A DNA stretch of 64,000 bases from Microvirga sesbaniae (GCF_025460805.1 NZ_JAMXFJ010000004.1:23633-87632), one strand, 5' to 3'. Positions 38,253 through 51,247 are shown, counted from the first letter of the stretch. Made by a program: numbers and translations. The notes: generated from the sequence alone by a model not told the origin.

Positions 38253-38882
38253 TCAAACCGGCCAGTCCGAGCGCCGCGCCTGGGCGACCGCCCAGTCGAG
38301 GGCCTGTTCGAGCCGGTCGTTGCCCCAGAACATCTCCCCATCCTCGGTGAAGAAGGTCGGGGCCCCGAAGAGGCCGCGGGACTGGACCTCGTCGCCCATC
38401 CGGCGCAGGCGCATCTTGTTGGTCTCGCCCTGCGCCTCCGCCAGGACCGCCTCCGCATCGAGGTTGAGGTCGTTCAGGAGGCTCGCCAGCACGGCCGGAT
38501 CGGCGATGTCGCGGCACTCGCCGAACTCGGCCGTGTACACGGCCTTGGTGAAGGCCGGCGTCCAGCCGGGCTCGACGCCGACCAACGCGACCCGCGCGGC
38601 CAGAAGCCCGTTCTGGGGGAAGGTCTTGGGGCGGTAGAAGGGCAGCCCGAAGCGGGCCGCCTCCCGCTCCATGTCGCGCCACATGTAGCGCCCCTTGGCC
38701 GGATAGGCGGCGAAGGGGGAGGTGTCCAACCCCTGCGCCTTGAAGACGGGCCCGAGCAGGAACGGGCGCCACAGGAGCCCGACGCCCGCCTCCGCGGCGG
38801 CCGTCTCGATGCGCATGGCCGCGAGATAGGAATAGGTGGAGGCGAATTCGTACCAGAACTCGAGCTGCGGCTGACGGATCAT
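38253..38882 (-). CDS. 2-hydroxychromene-2-carboxylate isomerase / GST-kappa-like (DsbA fold)
   Basis: A 209-aa thioredoxin-fold protein. S15 in WYEFASTYSYLAA is the expected catalytic Ser that activates glutathione, and GLFGAPTFF provides the cis-proline loop. HCCA isomerases act in naphthalene catabolism, but many bacterial members stand alone with unknown substrates. No aromatic-degradation genes are in the window, so a general glutathione-dependent role is as likely. Confidence 0.8.
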   Translation of the reverse strand: MIRQPQLEFWYEFASTYSYLAAMRIETAAAEAGVGLLWRPFLLGPVFKAQGLDTSPFAAYPAKGRYMWRDMEREAARFGLPFYRPKTFPQNGLLAARVALVGVEPGWTPAFTKAVYTAEFGECRDIADPAVLASLLNDLNLDAEAVLAEAQGETNKMRLRRMGDEVQSRGLFGAPTFFTEDGEMFWGNDRLEQALDWAVAQARRSDWPV

Positions 38883-39106
38883 GGGCGCCTTTCACTGCCG
38901 GATGCCTGGAGGAAGAAACGAGCCGCCCCAAAGCCGGTTCTTCGCTCCATCATGACGCCTATCGCATTCCCTGGAGTTATGGCAGCGCCTGACTTTCCGG
39001 TCAGGAATGCACCTGACACATACCGCCTTCTTCGACCAACAAGAAGCTTCCCCTTTGAAGCCCGATGTTCTAAGTCGCGAGCACCCTTATCATCGGAACC
39101 TTTGCT

Positions 39107-40339
<1,233 letters not shown>

Positions 40340-40797
40340 GCCATGCATGCGTCGGTCACGGCCGTCACCGCAGGCCGACGCATTCCATCCCGGCCTGACC
40401 GTGAAAAGCGTTCGGCTTCTGGCCGGGATGGTCGCAGCCCGTCCCGCCAGGGGGCCGAGCGTGCTGAGCGATCCTTACCCCTCCGGCCGCCGGAACGGGC
40501 CCTGGATCACTGTGCCGCGTCCGATCGGCTCCGGGGCGGTCCTCCGGGTCGAGCGGCTGCGGCTCGCATCCGTGCCAAGTCATCACCGGCTCACACCACT
40601 TCCACGTCATCACCGGGCTCGCCCCGGTGATCCCGATGAATTGAAGCGCCGGACCTTTCCGGTCGGGATGGCCGGGACAAGCCCGGCCATGACCTGGGAG
40701 GGTGGCAGGAAGGGCGGAGGCTGCCCTTCGGAGAAGACCTGGAACCTAACGGAATCTCGGCCGTAGACATCAAGTCCCATCGTCCGAGAGAGGCCCG
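40340..40797. other. argG-DUF2231 intergenic region
   Basis: A 458-nt gap. CCATCCCGGCC (40387-40397) and GGCCGGGATGG (about 40420-40430) could form a long hairpin. A REP-like element follows at 40609-40690. No gene is supported. Confidence 0.6.
40609..40690. repeat. REP-like element, copy 2
   Basis: Palindromes at 40609-40631 (ATCACCGGG...CCCGGTGAT type) and 40668-40690 (ATGGCCGGG...CCCGGCCAT) are 59 nt apart start to start. The 36-nt spacer contains GAAGCGCCG as in copy 1. Confidence 0.85.
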
Positions 40798-41262
40798 ATG
40801 CCGTCGCCCCAAGTTCCGTACCGGCCGTCGCGAGCGGCGGTTGCCGGGCATATGATCCAGCGATTGCTGGCGTCGTTCCCCGTCGCGTGCTTCATCCTGG
40901 CGCTCGCCGCCGACATCGCCTATTGGCGCACGTCGAACCTGGTATGGGTGGAGTTCTCCGCCTGGCTCCTGCTCGCGGGCATTACGGTCGGGGTGGCGGC
41001 CGCCGTGTTCGGGGCGATCTATTATCTGGTCCGGTTCCGGACCCGGGCCGTGCGGTTCGGCTGGCCCGCCGCCATCGGCACCCTCGTGGTCCTGATCCTG
41101 GCCTTCTTCAACAACCTGGCCCATGCGGCCGACGGCTGGACCGCGGTCATGCCCTGGGGGCTGACCCTGTCGGCCCTGACGGTGCTGGCCGTGCTCGTCA
41201 CGCTCTGGCTCAGCACGTCGTTCGCCTACGGACCTGCCCTGGGAGAGCACGCCTATGACTGA
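40798..41262 (+). CDS. DUF2231 membrane protein
   Basis: A 154-aa protein with four hydrophobic segments at about 27-47, 52-78, 91-111 and 118-140. FPVACFILALAADIAYW is the family's typical first helix, and NNLAHAADGWTAVM falls in the third loop. Function is unknown; members may be cytochrome-like or redox partners of dehydrogenases. It overlaps the sugar dehydrogenase gene by 8 nt, so both are co-translated, which argues for a functional link such as electron transfer from the dehydrogenase. Confidence 0.75.
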   Translation: MPSPQVPYRPSRAAVAGHMIQRLLASFPVACFILALAADIAYWRTSNLVWVEFSAWLLLAGITVGVAAAVFGAIYYLVRFRTRAVRFGWPAAIGTLVVLILAFFNNLAHAADGWTAVMPWGLTLSALTVLAVLVTLWLSTSFAYGPALGEHAYD

Positions 41263-42613
41263 TCGCTTCCGCGTCCGGCCCGTCTCCGCGCTCGCGGGAA
41301 CGGGCCTCCTGGCCCTGGCGCTCGCCGGCTGCAACGACGGCAACGGCAATTTCGACGTCGCGAGCCAGATCGGCCCCGATCCGGCCCTGCCGGCGCCCAG
41401 CACGGAGCTCATGCCCGACCTGAAGGTCGCCGAGGTGGTGGGCTGGAAGGACGGACAGGCGCCGAAGGCCCCGCAGGGGATGACCGTGACGGCCTATGCG
41501 AAGGACCTGGTCAGCCCGCGCCTGGTGCGCACCCTGCCGAACGGCGACGTGCTCGTGGTCCAGTCGCGGGCGCCCGAGGGCAAGCCCCTGTCGCGGCCCA
41601 AGGACTACATCCGGCAATGGATCATGGCGATCGCCAAGGGCGACAGCGGCGGGCCGAAGAAGGAGAGCAACCTGATCACTCTGTTGCGCGACACCAACCG
41701 CGACGGCACGGTCGACGAGCGCCACGACCTGCTCAAGGGGCTGAACTCGCCCTTCGGGGTGGTCTGGCACGAGGACATTCTCTATGTGGCCGCCGCCGAC
41801 GCGATCCTGGTCTATCCCTACCGGCTCGGCGAGACCGCGATCACGGCCGCCCCCCGGGTGCTGGCGCCGCTTCCCGGCGGGCCGATCAACCATCACTGGA
41901 CCAAGGACCTGGCCCTGAGCCCGGACGGACGGTTCCTCTACGCGTCGGTCGGCTCCAACTCGAATGCCGGCGAGCGCGGGCTCGAGGCCGAAAAGGGCCG
42001 GGCCGCCATCTGGCAGGTGGACCGCGCCACCGGCCTGTCCCGCGTCTACGCGTCGGGCCTGCGCAACCCCAACGGGTTGACGTTCCATCCCGAGACCGGA
42101 ATCCTCTGGACGGTGGTGAACGAACGCGACGAGCTCGGCCCCAACCTCGTGCCGGACTACCTGACCTCCGTGCAGGAGAACGCCTTCTACGGCTGGCCCT
42201 GGAGCTATTACGGCAACCACGTGGACGAGCGCGTGCACCCGCCCCGTCCCGACATGGTGCAGAAGGCGGTGAAGCCCGATTACGCGCTCTCGAGCCACGT
42301 GGCGGCGCTCGGCCTGACCTTCTCGATGAACTCCACCCTGCCGGAGCCCTACCGGAGGGGAGCGTTCATCGGCGAGCACGGGAGCTGGAACCGCCAGGCC
42401 TTCAACGGCTACAAGGTGGTCTACGTGCCGTTCGAGAACGGCCGGCCGTCCGGCGAGGCGCAGGACGTGGTCACCGGGTTCATCGAGGGCGATCAGGCCC
42501 GCGGCCGCCCGGTGGGCGTGGCCATCGACGGCACCGGCGCCCTCCTGGTCGCCGACGATACGGGCAACGTCGTGTGGCGCGTGGCGGCGAGCGCCCCGGC
42601 TCCGAGCCAGTAA
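41255..42613 (+). CDS. PQQ-dependent sugar/L-sorbosone dehydrogenase-like lipoprotein
   Basis: A 452-aa beta-propeller enzyme. A lipoprotein signal ends at C26 in LALAGC, so it is anchored at the outside of a membrane. HHWTKDLALSPDG includes the expected catalytic His and SGLRNPNGLTFHP the PQQ-contact Arg of the soluble glucose dehydrogenase family; GEHGSWNR and GRPVGVAID are also typical. It would oxidise a sugar or aldose in the periplasm. No pqq biosynthesis genes are in the window. Confidence 0.85.
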   Translation: MTDRFRVRPVSALAGTGLLALALAGCNDGNGNFDVASQIGPDPALPAPSTELMPDLKVAEVVGWKDGQAPKAPQGMTVTAYAKDLVSPRLVRTLPNGDVLVVQSRAPEGKPLSRPKDYIRQWIMAIAKGDSGGPKKESNLITLLRDTNRDGTVDERHDLLKGLNSPFGVVWHEDILYVAAADAILVYPYRLGETAITAAPRVLAPLPGGPINHHWTKDLALSPDGRFLYASVGSNSNAGERGLEAEKGRAAIWQVDRATGLSRVYASGLRNPNGLTFHPETGILWTVVNERDELGPNLVPDYLTSVQENAFYGWPWSYYGNHVDERVHPPRPDMVQKAVKPDYALSSHVAALGLTFSMNSTLPEPYRRGAFIGEHGSWNRQAFNGYKVVYVPFENGRPSGEAQDVVTGFIEGDQARGRPVGVAIDGTGALLVADDTGNVVWRVAASAPAPSQ

Positions 42614-42631
42614 CGGCCGGGACGGGTCCCC

Positions 42632-42666
42632 GCAAAAAAAGGACCGGCTTCGCGCCGGTCCTTTCC
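42632..42666. terminator. Shared terminator of the sugar dehydrogenase and acylase genes
   Basis: GGACCGGC (42641-42648) pairs with GCCGGTCC (42654-42661). A-run upstream and TTT downstream make it usable in both directions between two convergent genes. Confidence 0.85.
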
Positions 42667-42701
42667 AGGGCCGTAAAGCCCGAGCGCCTCCCGCAGAAAT
42701 C

Positions 42702-45125
42702 TCAGGGCGTCAGCTGAAGGCGCTCGCTCGCGGCCTTCTCCACCGCCTCGCGGGAATAGACCAGCGGCACGTAATCGCCGGTCGCCCAGAGGGGCGCGAG
42801 ATCGCGGTAATGCGGGCTGTAGGGGTCTCCCGACTGGCCGGGCGTGTTGATCGCCCGGCTGGCGTCCCAGTTGCCCACGTCGAGCACCATGCGGAACGAG
42901 GCGCCGGACGTCACCTTGAACGTGGACGTGCTGTAGCCCGCCGCGTGGGGCACGTTGTTGCCGCCGCCCATCACCAGCGGCCCGACGGTCATCTGCGCCT
43001 GGGTGGCCTTGTCGGCCAGCGGCTTCAGGGCGTGACTGAACTCGGCCTGGTGCAGGTTGCCCCACTTCCACTGCGCCATGTCGTCGCCGAGAAGCTTGCC
43101 GACCTCGTCGGCCGCCGCCGTGAGGCTCTGGAGCAGGACCCTGTCCCGGGCCGTCGCCTGATCGGCCCCGAGGGCTTGGTCGGGCTTCTCGAGGTAGTCG
43201 ACCACCGCCGAGAGGCTGCCGTTGCCGATGATGGCGCGGGCCGCCTCGGGCGTGGTCGCGGCCACTGTGGCGCGACCGAGATGCTTGCTGGTCCAGACCT
43301 CGAACAGGGCGGCGGCGGCGCTGTCGGCGGTCTCCCGGGCATCCCAGCCCTGCAGGAGCTCGAGCGCGGCCCGCTGCTTCGGGTCCTCCGAGCGAAGCGG
43401 CTTCACCAGCGCGACGAGCCTGCGGCCGAGCATGCTCGTGTCGTCGTTCTGCAGGTCCATGGCGTCCGCCAGGGTGAATTTCGGCTTCGCCTTCAGCACC
43501 TCCGTGATCCGCTCGAACCGGGCCGGATCGGCCCATTGGTCGAAGCCGATCCTGCGCTCGTTGACCGGGTAATCCGGCGGCAGGTTGTTCTGGTTGGCGG
43601 TCGCGAAGAAACCCTGGGCCGGGTTGTACTCCTTGGGCAGGTCGGACAGGGGGATGAACCCCTCCCACTCGTAGCGCCCGTCGCCCGGCACGGGCATGAG
43701 ACCGTCATAGCTCACGCGCCTCGGCGTGAGGCCGCCCGGCACCCAGCCGATATTGCCGTCCGTGTCGGCATAGACCTGGTTTTCGGACGGAGCGCCCCAG
43801 CGGTTCATGGCCTCCAGGAAGCCGGTCCAGTTCTGGGCCGTCATGTAGTCCGACGAGCCGAAATAGGCCGAGGTGCCGGGATCGAACCAGACCGACCGCA
43901 TGGCGAAGGCCCGCTGGCCGGCGTCGTCCTTCGAGAGAACCGGCCCGTGGCGCGTGAAGAGCAGATCGACATCGCGCGGCTGCTCGCCCTTCACCTCGAT
44001 GGTCTCGCGCACGACCTTCATGTCCTCCCAGCCGTCGCGGAACTTGTACTGGTTGGCATTGGCCGGGTTGAGCTCGTAGACGTAGAGGTCCTCCTGGTCG
44101 ATGGCGAAGATGGTCAACCCGAAGGCGATCTTGCCGTTGTGCCCGATGGAGACGCCCGGGAGGGCCGGCTCGCCGGCCCCGATCACCGACATGCCGGGCG
44201 CGTTCAGATGCACGATGTAGCGCAGGGACGGCACCCCGTGGGCCCGGTGCGGGTCGTTCGCCAGGATCGGCCGGCCCGTGGCCGTGCGGGAGCCCGCCAC
44301 GACCCAGTTGTTCGACCCGATCCGGTCGATATTGGCCATGGCCTCGTTGAGGAAATCCTCGTGCGAGTCGAGGTAGGCCTTCTTCTGCGGCGCCACGAAC
44401 GAGACGTCCTTGGTGCCGAGCTCGTAATCCTTCAGCACGTCCTTGGGGATGGAGCACGGGTCGAGGCCCGCCGGGACCTTGGTCTGCCATTCGGGCTCGA
44501 ACTTGGTGCGCAGGCGGTCGGCATCGAGGCCGGCCGCGCAGGCGACCTGCGCGCGCCGCACCTCGGAGGCCACGTTGCGGGTCAGGCCGTGGCTGCGGAT
44601 GCGGACCACGTCCTCGGGCTTCCACGGATCGGGCTGCGTGCCGGCGATTCGGAACTCCGCCGGCGCCGGCCGGGTGCCGTCCCGGACCTCCTGGACGAAG
44701 GCGTTCACGCCCTCGACGAAGGCCTCCGTGTAGGTCTTGGCGTTGGGCCCGTAGGCGGCCCATTCCTTGTCCATGTCGCCGCGGTAGAGGAACATGCGGG
44801 CGGCCCGGTCCTGCTCCGCGTAGTCGGGGCCGAAATCCTTCGCGAGCAGGCCGAGCCCGCGCTTGCGCCACAGGTCGATCTGCCAGAGCCGGTCGCGGGC
44901 CGCGTTGTAGCCCTGCATGAAGAAGGCGTCGTGCTGGTTCGCCGTGTAGATGTGCGGGATGCCCCAGTGATCGACGATGATTTCCGCCGGGGCCTGCAGG
45001 CCCTTCACCTGCTGCGACGTGGTCCGGACGGCGCTCGACATGTCGGCGAAGGCCGGAATGGCCGTGCTGGCGAGCAGAATGCCCACATACGGCATCAGGC
45101 GTGCGGTTCCGGTCAAAGCTCCCAT
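42702..45125 (-). CDS. Penicillin acylase-family (possible AHL acylase) periplasmic hydrolase
   Basis: An 807-aa Ntn-hydrolase precursor. Signal peptide about 1-28 (PAFADMSS follows). The chain should self-cleave before S271 (RIGSNNWVVAGS), giving an alpha chain of about 240 aa and a beta chain of about 537 aa; SNNW is the nucleophile motif. ANDPHRAHGVPSLRYIVHL is the conserved start of the beta chain. Relatives hydrolyse beta-lactams or acyl-homoserine lactones; specificity is unknown. AAGGAGG precedes the ATG on the minus strand. Confidence 0.88.
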   Translation of the reverse strand: MGALTGTARLMPYVGILLASTAIPAFADMSSAVRTTSQQVKGLQAPAEIIVDHWGIPHIYTANQHDAFFMQGYNAARDRLWQIDLWRKRGLGLLAKDFGPDYAEQDRAARMFLYRGDMDKEWAAYGPNAKTYTEAFVEGVNAFVQEVRDGTRPAPAEFRIAGTQPDPWKPEDVVRIRSHGLTRNVASEVRRAQVACAAGLDADRLRTKFEPEWQTKVPAGLDPCSIPKDVLKDYELGTKDVSFVAPQKKAYLDSHEDFLNEAMANIDRIGSNNWVVAGSRTATGRPILANDPHRAHGVPSLRYIVHLNAPGMSVIGAGEPALPGVSIGHNGKIAFGLTIFAIDQEDLYVYELNPANANQYKFRDGWEDMKVVRETIEVKGEQPRDVDLLFTRHGPVLSKDDAGQRAFAMRSVWFDPGTSAYFGSSDYMTAQNWTGFLEAMNRWGAPSENQVYADTDGNIGWVPGGLTPRRVSYDGLMPVPGDGRYEWEGFIPLSDLPKEYNPAQGFFATANQNNLPPDYPVNERRIGFDQWADPARFERITEVLKAKPKFTLADAMDLQNDDTSMLGRRLVALVKPLRSEDPKQRAALELLQGWDARETADSAAAALFEVWTSKHLGRATVAATTPEAARAIIGNGSLSAVVDYLEKPDQALGADQATARDRVLLQSLTAAADEVGKLLGDDMAQWKWGNLHQAEFSHALKPLADKATQAQMTVGPLVMGGGNNVPHAAGYSTSTFKVTSGASFRMVLDVGNWDASRAINTPGQSGDPYSPHYRDLAPLWATGDYVPLVYSREAVEKAASERLQLTP

Positions 45126-45490
45126 CGCGTTTCCTCCTTGAGCGACATCGACCGTTCCCTTGTTCTCCAGGATCGGAGTGGCGTTCGGGAATCGGCCACC
45201 CGCGATGCTCGGCCCTTTGTCGGGCCGCGGACAATTGCATTCCTGACGGGGCAGATGTCCGGATGGGGAAGCTTGTCGCTCCGGGCCTCGACGCTATCTG
45301 GGCGCACGCGGGAAAAACATCGTGCCGGACGGAGAGCTGGCGCCTCCTTGGCGCCCGCCTGACCTTCTCGCCCAGCCGCCTCTCGCATCGAGACAAGCCC
45401 GGAGATGACCGCGGTGGCGAATGGCCGCCACGTTCCCGTGACGACGGCGCTCTCCCCTCACGACCGCAAGGCCAAGCCCGGCCTCACTGC
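45126..45490. other. Acylase upstream region
   Basis: A 365-nt gap between two reverse-strand genes. It must hold the acylase promoter. I see no terminator with a T-run, no repeat and no gene. Confidence 0.5.
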
Positions 45491-47758
45491 TCAATGGGCT
45501 GAAGGGAGCTCCGCCGTCGCGCCCGTCTCGGTCAACGGAACGTTCATCACACAGACGACGCCGGTGGGCGCGTAGGTCAGCCGGACGTCCCCGCCGATGT
45601 CCTGCGCCAGGCTCCGCTCGATCAGCCGCGTGCCGAAGCCGCGGCGGGTCGGAGCGGTGACGCGCGGGCCGTCGCGCTCCTGCCATTGTAGCACCAGGCG
45701 CGGAACGTCGCCCGGCTCGACCGTCCAGGTGATGTGAACGCATCCCGACGGGACGGAGAGCGCGCCGTACTTGGCCGCGTTGGTGGCGAGTTCGTGGATC
45801 GCCATGGCGATGGCCAGGGCCGTCCGCGGGATGAGGCGCAGGCGCGGGCCCTCGATGTCGAGGTGCTTCGTCTTCTGCCGGAGATAGGGCTCGACGACCT
45901 CGTCGATGATCTCCCGGAGCTCCGCGCCTTCCCAGTTCTCGCGCGTGAGCACGTCATGGGCGCGGGCGAGCGCGAACAGGCGATCCTCGAAGGCCTGGAG
46001 CTTGGGGCGGCTCTCCTCGCTCAGCTGCCGCAGGCTCTGGGCGGCCATCGACTGCACGATGGTCAGGGTGTTCTTCACCCGGTGGTTCAGCTCGTTGATG
46101 AGGAGTTCCCGATGCTCCTCCCATTCCTTGCGCTCGTGGATGTCGACGCTCACGCCGAACCATTTCGCGATGGCGCCCTCCGGGTCGAGATGCGGCATGG
46201 CCCGGAAGGCGTGCCAGCGGTACTCCCCGTCCCGGCGCCGGTAGCGCACCTCGCCCTCGTAGATCTCGCCCGTCTCGCGGCAATGCTGCCAGTAGGGCAG
46301 GATGCGCGCCGCATCCTCGGGGTGCATCGCGCTGACCCATCCGTAGCCGAGCGCCTCCCCGGTGGGCTGTCCGGTGAACTCGTGCCAGCGCTCGTTCATG
46401 TAGAGGATGCGGCCGTCCTCCGACCCGACCCAGACCAGAGCGGGCGCCGCATTGGTGACGGTCTGGAACTCCGCCGCGCTCGTCCGCAGGCGCTCCTCGA
46501 TCTCCTTGCGTTCGGTGATGTCGAGAACCGAGCCTACATAGCCCAGGAAGGTGCCGTCCTCGCCGATGCGCGGCGCGGCCGTGTCGATGGCCCAGCGATA
46601 GGTCCCGTCCGCCCGGCGGAGCCGGTATTCGAGCTGGAACGGCGCCTGCCGGGCATTGGCGGACCGGAACGTCTCGCCCGACCAGGCGCTGTCGTCCGGA
46701 TGGACCGCATCGAGCCAGCCGAAGCCGAGCCCGTTCTCCGGCGACTGCCCGGTGAACTCGTACCAGGAGCGGGACAGGTAGGAGCAGGCCCCGTCCGGCT
46801 CCGTCACCCAGACCATCACCGGGGCGTTGTCGGCCAGATTGCGGAACCGGGCCTCGCTCTCGCGGACGCTTTCCTCCGCCTGGACCCGCTCGGTGACGTC
46901 GTATCCCTCGGAGAAGATGCCCGTGACATTGCCGTTGCGGTCCGTGATCGGCTGGTAGACCAGGTCGACGAAGCGGTCCTCGACGGGGCTTCCCGGGTGT
47001 CGCTGGAGGCCGACCCGAAGGTTGCGTCCGACGAACGGCTCGCCCGTCGCGTAGACCTTGTCGAGCAGCTCAAAGAAGCCCTGGCCGGCCACCTCGGGCA
47101 GGACGTCCCGGACGGGCTTGCCGATAATGTCGCGACGGTGGCCCACGAGCTGAAGATAGGCGTCGTTCGCCAGCTCGAAGACATGGTCGCGCCCGCCCAG
47201 CATCGCCATGAAGCCGGGCGCCTTCCGGAAGAGTTCGCGCAGCCGCTCCTGCTCCGCCCGCAAGGTGGCCCGCAGCTTGACCTCCCCGGTCGTCTCCGTG
47301 CAGGCGCAGAACATGCCCCCGATGCCGCCCGTCTCGTCGCGCACGGGCGAGTAGGAGAAGGTGTACCAGGTATCCTCCGGATAGCCGTTGCGCTCCATCA
47401 CCAGGTGCAGGTCCTCGTGGAACGTCGCCTCTCCGGCGAGCGCCTTGGTGACCAGCGGCTCGATATCGGGCCAGATTTCCGACCATACCTCCCGGAAAGG
47501 CAGACCCAGGGCGTGCGGATGCTTCGCCCCGAAGATGGGCCGGTAGCCGTCGTTGTACAGGAAGGCGAGGTGCGGCCCCCAGGCGACGAACATGGGAAAC
47601 TTGGAGGTGAGCATCAGGCTCACCACGGTCCGGAGGCTCTGCGGCCAGCGCTCCGGCTGACCGAGGGGCGAAGCGGCCCAGTCGTGAGACCGCATGAGAG
47701 CCCCCATCTCGCCGCCTCCGCTCAGGAAGTCGAGATTGGGCGCCGGCTTATGGTGCAT
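45491..47758 (-). CDS. Multi-PAS HWE-family sensor histidine kinase
   Basis: A 755-aa soluble kinase. An N-terminal PAS/GAF-like segment (GEMGALMRSHDWAASPLG) is followed by three PAS domains (around FRKAPGFMAM, LADNAPVMVWV and VTNAAPALVWV), each with PAC-type RRADG or RRRDG segments. The HWE domain begins ELLINELNHRVKN with phospho-acceptor H559; the N-box is IHELATNAAKYGAL. No TM helices are seen. It has no response regulator next to it. The start at 47758 was chosen at the family N-terminus; upstream ATGs add up to 81 low-complexity residues. Confidence 0.85.
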   Translation of the reverse strand: MHHKPAPNLDFLSGGGEMGALMRSHDWAASPLGQPERWPQSLRTVVSLMLTSKFPMFVAWGPHLAFLYNDGYRPIFGAKHPHALGLPFREVWSEIWPDIEPLVTKALAGEATFHEDLHLVMERNGYPEDTWYTFSYSPVRDETGGIGGMFCACTETTGEVKLRATLRAEQERLRELFRKAPGFMAMLGGRDHVFELANDAYLQLVGHRRDIIGKPVRDVLPEVAGQGFFELLDKVYATGEPFVGRNLRVGLQRHPGSPVEDRFVDLVYQPITDRNGNVTGIFSEGYDVTERVQAEESVRESEARFRNLADNAPVMVWVTEPDGACSYLSRSWYEFTGQSPENGLGFGWLDAVHPDDSAWSGETFRSANARQAPFQLEYRLRRADGTYRWAIDTAAPRIGEDGTFLGYVGSVLDITERKEIEERLRTSAAEFQTVTNAAPALVWVGSEDGRILYMNERWHEFTGQPTGEALGYGWVSAMHPEDAARILPYWQHCRETGEIYEGEVRYRRRDGEYRWHAFRAMPHLDPEGAIAKWFGVSVDIHERKEWEEHRELLINELNHRVKNTLTIVQSMAAQSLRQLSEESRPKLQAFEDRLFALARAHDVLTRENWEGAELREIIDEVVEPYLRQKTKHLDIEGPRLRLIPRTALAIAMAIHELATNAAKYGALSVPSGCVHITWTVEPGDVPRLVLQWQERDGPRVTAPTRRGFGTRLIERSLAQDIGGDVRLTYAPTGVVCVMNVPLTETGATAELPSAH

Positions 47759-48530
47759 CGTGACTGCCTGTCGCAAACGACCCGGCCTTTCGGTCGTGAA
47801 GTCTGGCGGAGCTGTCGGGATGCCGACGACGGGTGGACACGACCGTGCCGGGTCCGCCGGCGTCGCGGCCATGAACCCTGGCTTGCACGGAAGCCGGGAG
47901 TGGGGGCGCGGGCGGAATGTTCGAGATAGGGGTGGCCGACATGCCGACTTTCGGGAAGCAGAGAATATCCTGCCATTTAGGCCGTCGCACTGTTCATTCA
48001 ATGATCTCCGGTCCTTGGGCGCCGAGCCCGGAGTGGCGTTCCCCTCGCCTCACCCGACACCCCGGGGCTTCCCGGCCACCCTCCGCCCGCCATGGCACCC
48101 TCCCCGTCACCCTCCGCCCGTCCTAACACCCTCCACGTCATCACCGGCCTTGTGCCGGTGATCCCGATCCGGTGAGGCGCGGCGCTTCTCAGAAGCGGGA
48201 TGGCCGGGACAAGCCCGGCCATCCCGATCCGAAAGGCTCGGCGCTTCAGACAAGCGGGATCACCGGGACGAGCCCGGTGATAACGTGGCGGGGAGACACG
48301 GCCAGACCGATCCGGTGAGGCTCAGGGCTCCATGGCATCACGTTCAGCGGGACGAGCCCGGGAGGACGGAGGATGGCCGCATCCGCTTTGCTCAGAAAGG
48401 TTCCAGCCCGCCCTATTGCCGCCGCAGACTAATCACTATATTGCAGCGCATCAGATTTATCGCCCGGTACGAGCCAGGGGCGCGGCCAAGCTTGCCGCGT
48501 GCCGGGCCGCTTTGCTTTGAAAGACCCCGT
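47759..48530. other. Long intergenic region before typA
   Basis: A 772-nt gap. It contains four degenerate ACCCTCC-rich units at about 48072-48135, a three-palindrome REP-like element at 48140-48281, and the typA leader. The sequence before 47990 is unstructured to my eye. No gene is supported. Confidence 0.65.
48140..48281. repeat. REP-like element, copy 3 (three palindromes)
   Basis: Palindromes at 48140-48162, 48200-48222 and 48259-48281 alternate between the ATCACC type and the ATGGCC type. Start-to-start distances are 60 and 59 nt. Spacers carry CCCGAT and a GCGC-rich hairpin like copies 1 and 2. Confidence 0.88.
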
Positions 48531-50357
<1,827 letters not shown>

Positions 50358-50379
50358 ACCACCGCTTCCCGCCACGACG

Positions 50380-50410
50380 AAAGGCCGCCCCGAGGGGCGG
50401 CCTTTTTCAT
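50380..50410 (+). terminator. Terminator of typA
   Basis: AGGCCGCCCC (50383-50392) pairs with GGGGCGGCCT (50395-50404) and is followed by TTTT. Confidence 0.92.
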
Positions 50411-50576
50411 GGGCTCTCTTTCTGATCTGGCGCACCTCGCGGCCGCCGGCCAGAGGTGTTTCCACAGGCGTGGAATCACCTCTCGTCTTGGCCGTGCCGC
50501 ATTTTTGATGGCGAACCGGATCCACTTCGCCGAAAAATGCTCTATGCATGCGATGCAATAAAGATGCAGGGGCGTC

Positions 50577-51200
50577 ATGCTGAAGATCTACGGCCAGCCG
50601 AAATCCATCAATGTGAGGAAGGTGCTTTGGACCTGCGCGGAGCTCGGCCTTCCGTTCGAGAGGGTCGATTGGGGCGGCGACACCCGGCCCGTCACGGACC
50701 CCGCGTTTCAAAGGCTCACCCCGGTCGGGATGATCCCGGTGCTTGAGGACGCCGGTCAGATGTTCTGGGAGTCGAACAGCATCGTCCGCTATCTCGCGGC
50801 CCGCGAAGGTCGCCGTGATCTCCTGCCCGGCGCACCGGCCGAGAGGGCCCATGTCGAGAAGTGGATGGACTGGCAGGTCTCCGACTTCAACAACACCTGG
50901 CGCTATGTTTTCCTCGGGCTTGTCCGCAGGAACCCGAATTTCCAGGACCCGGCGCAGATCGCCCGATCCTGGGATGGTTTCTGCTCCGCCGTTCGCGTGA
51001 TCGACCGGGAACTGGCGCGCACCGGCGCCCATGTGGCCGGACCGCATTTCACCTGCGCGGACATCGTGATCGGTCTCTCGATCCACCGCTGGAAGAGCAT
51101 TCCGCTCGAACGGCCCGATCTGCCGGCGATCGAACGCTACTACGATCGTCTCTGCGAACGGGAGGGATTTCGCACCTACGGCCGGGACGGTGGAGTGTAG
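50577..51200 (+). CDS. Glutathione S-transferase family protein
   Basis: 207 aa. The N-terminal thioredoxin-like domain contains SINVRKVLWTCAELGL (Ser as likely catalytic residue), the cis-proline loop GMIPVLED and the glutathione-contact ESNSIVRYLA. The C-terminal all-helical domain starts near 85 and contains FTCADIVIG. Substrate unknown. It stands between typA's terminator and the small-protein cluster on the other strand. Confidence 0.85.
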   Translation: MLKIYGQPKSINVRKVLWTCAELGLPFERVDWGGDTRPVTDPAFQRLTPVGMIPVLEDAGQMFWESNSIVRYLAAREGRRDLLPGAPAERAHVEKWMDWQVSDFNNTWRYVFLGLVRRNPNFQDPAQIARSWDGFCSAVRVIDRELARTGAHVAGPHFTCADIVIGLSIHRWKSIPLERPDLPAIERYYDRLCEREGFRTYGRDGGV

Positions 51201-51247
51201 AGGGGAGAAGTCGGCATCGGCTCCTCCCCAGACGCGAAGGGTGCTCC

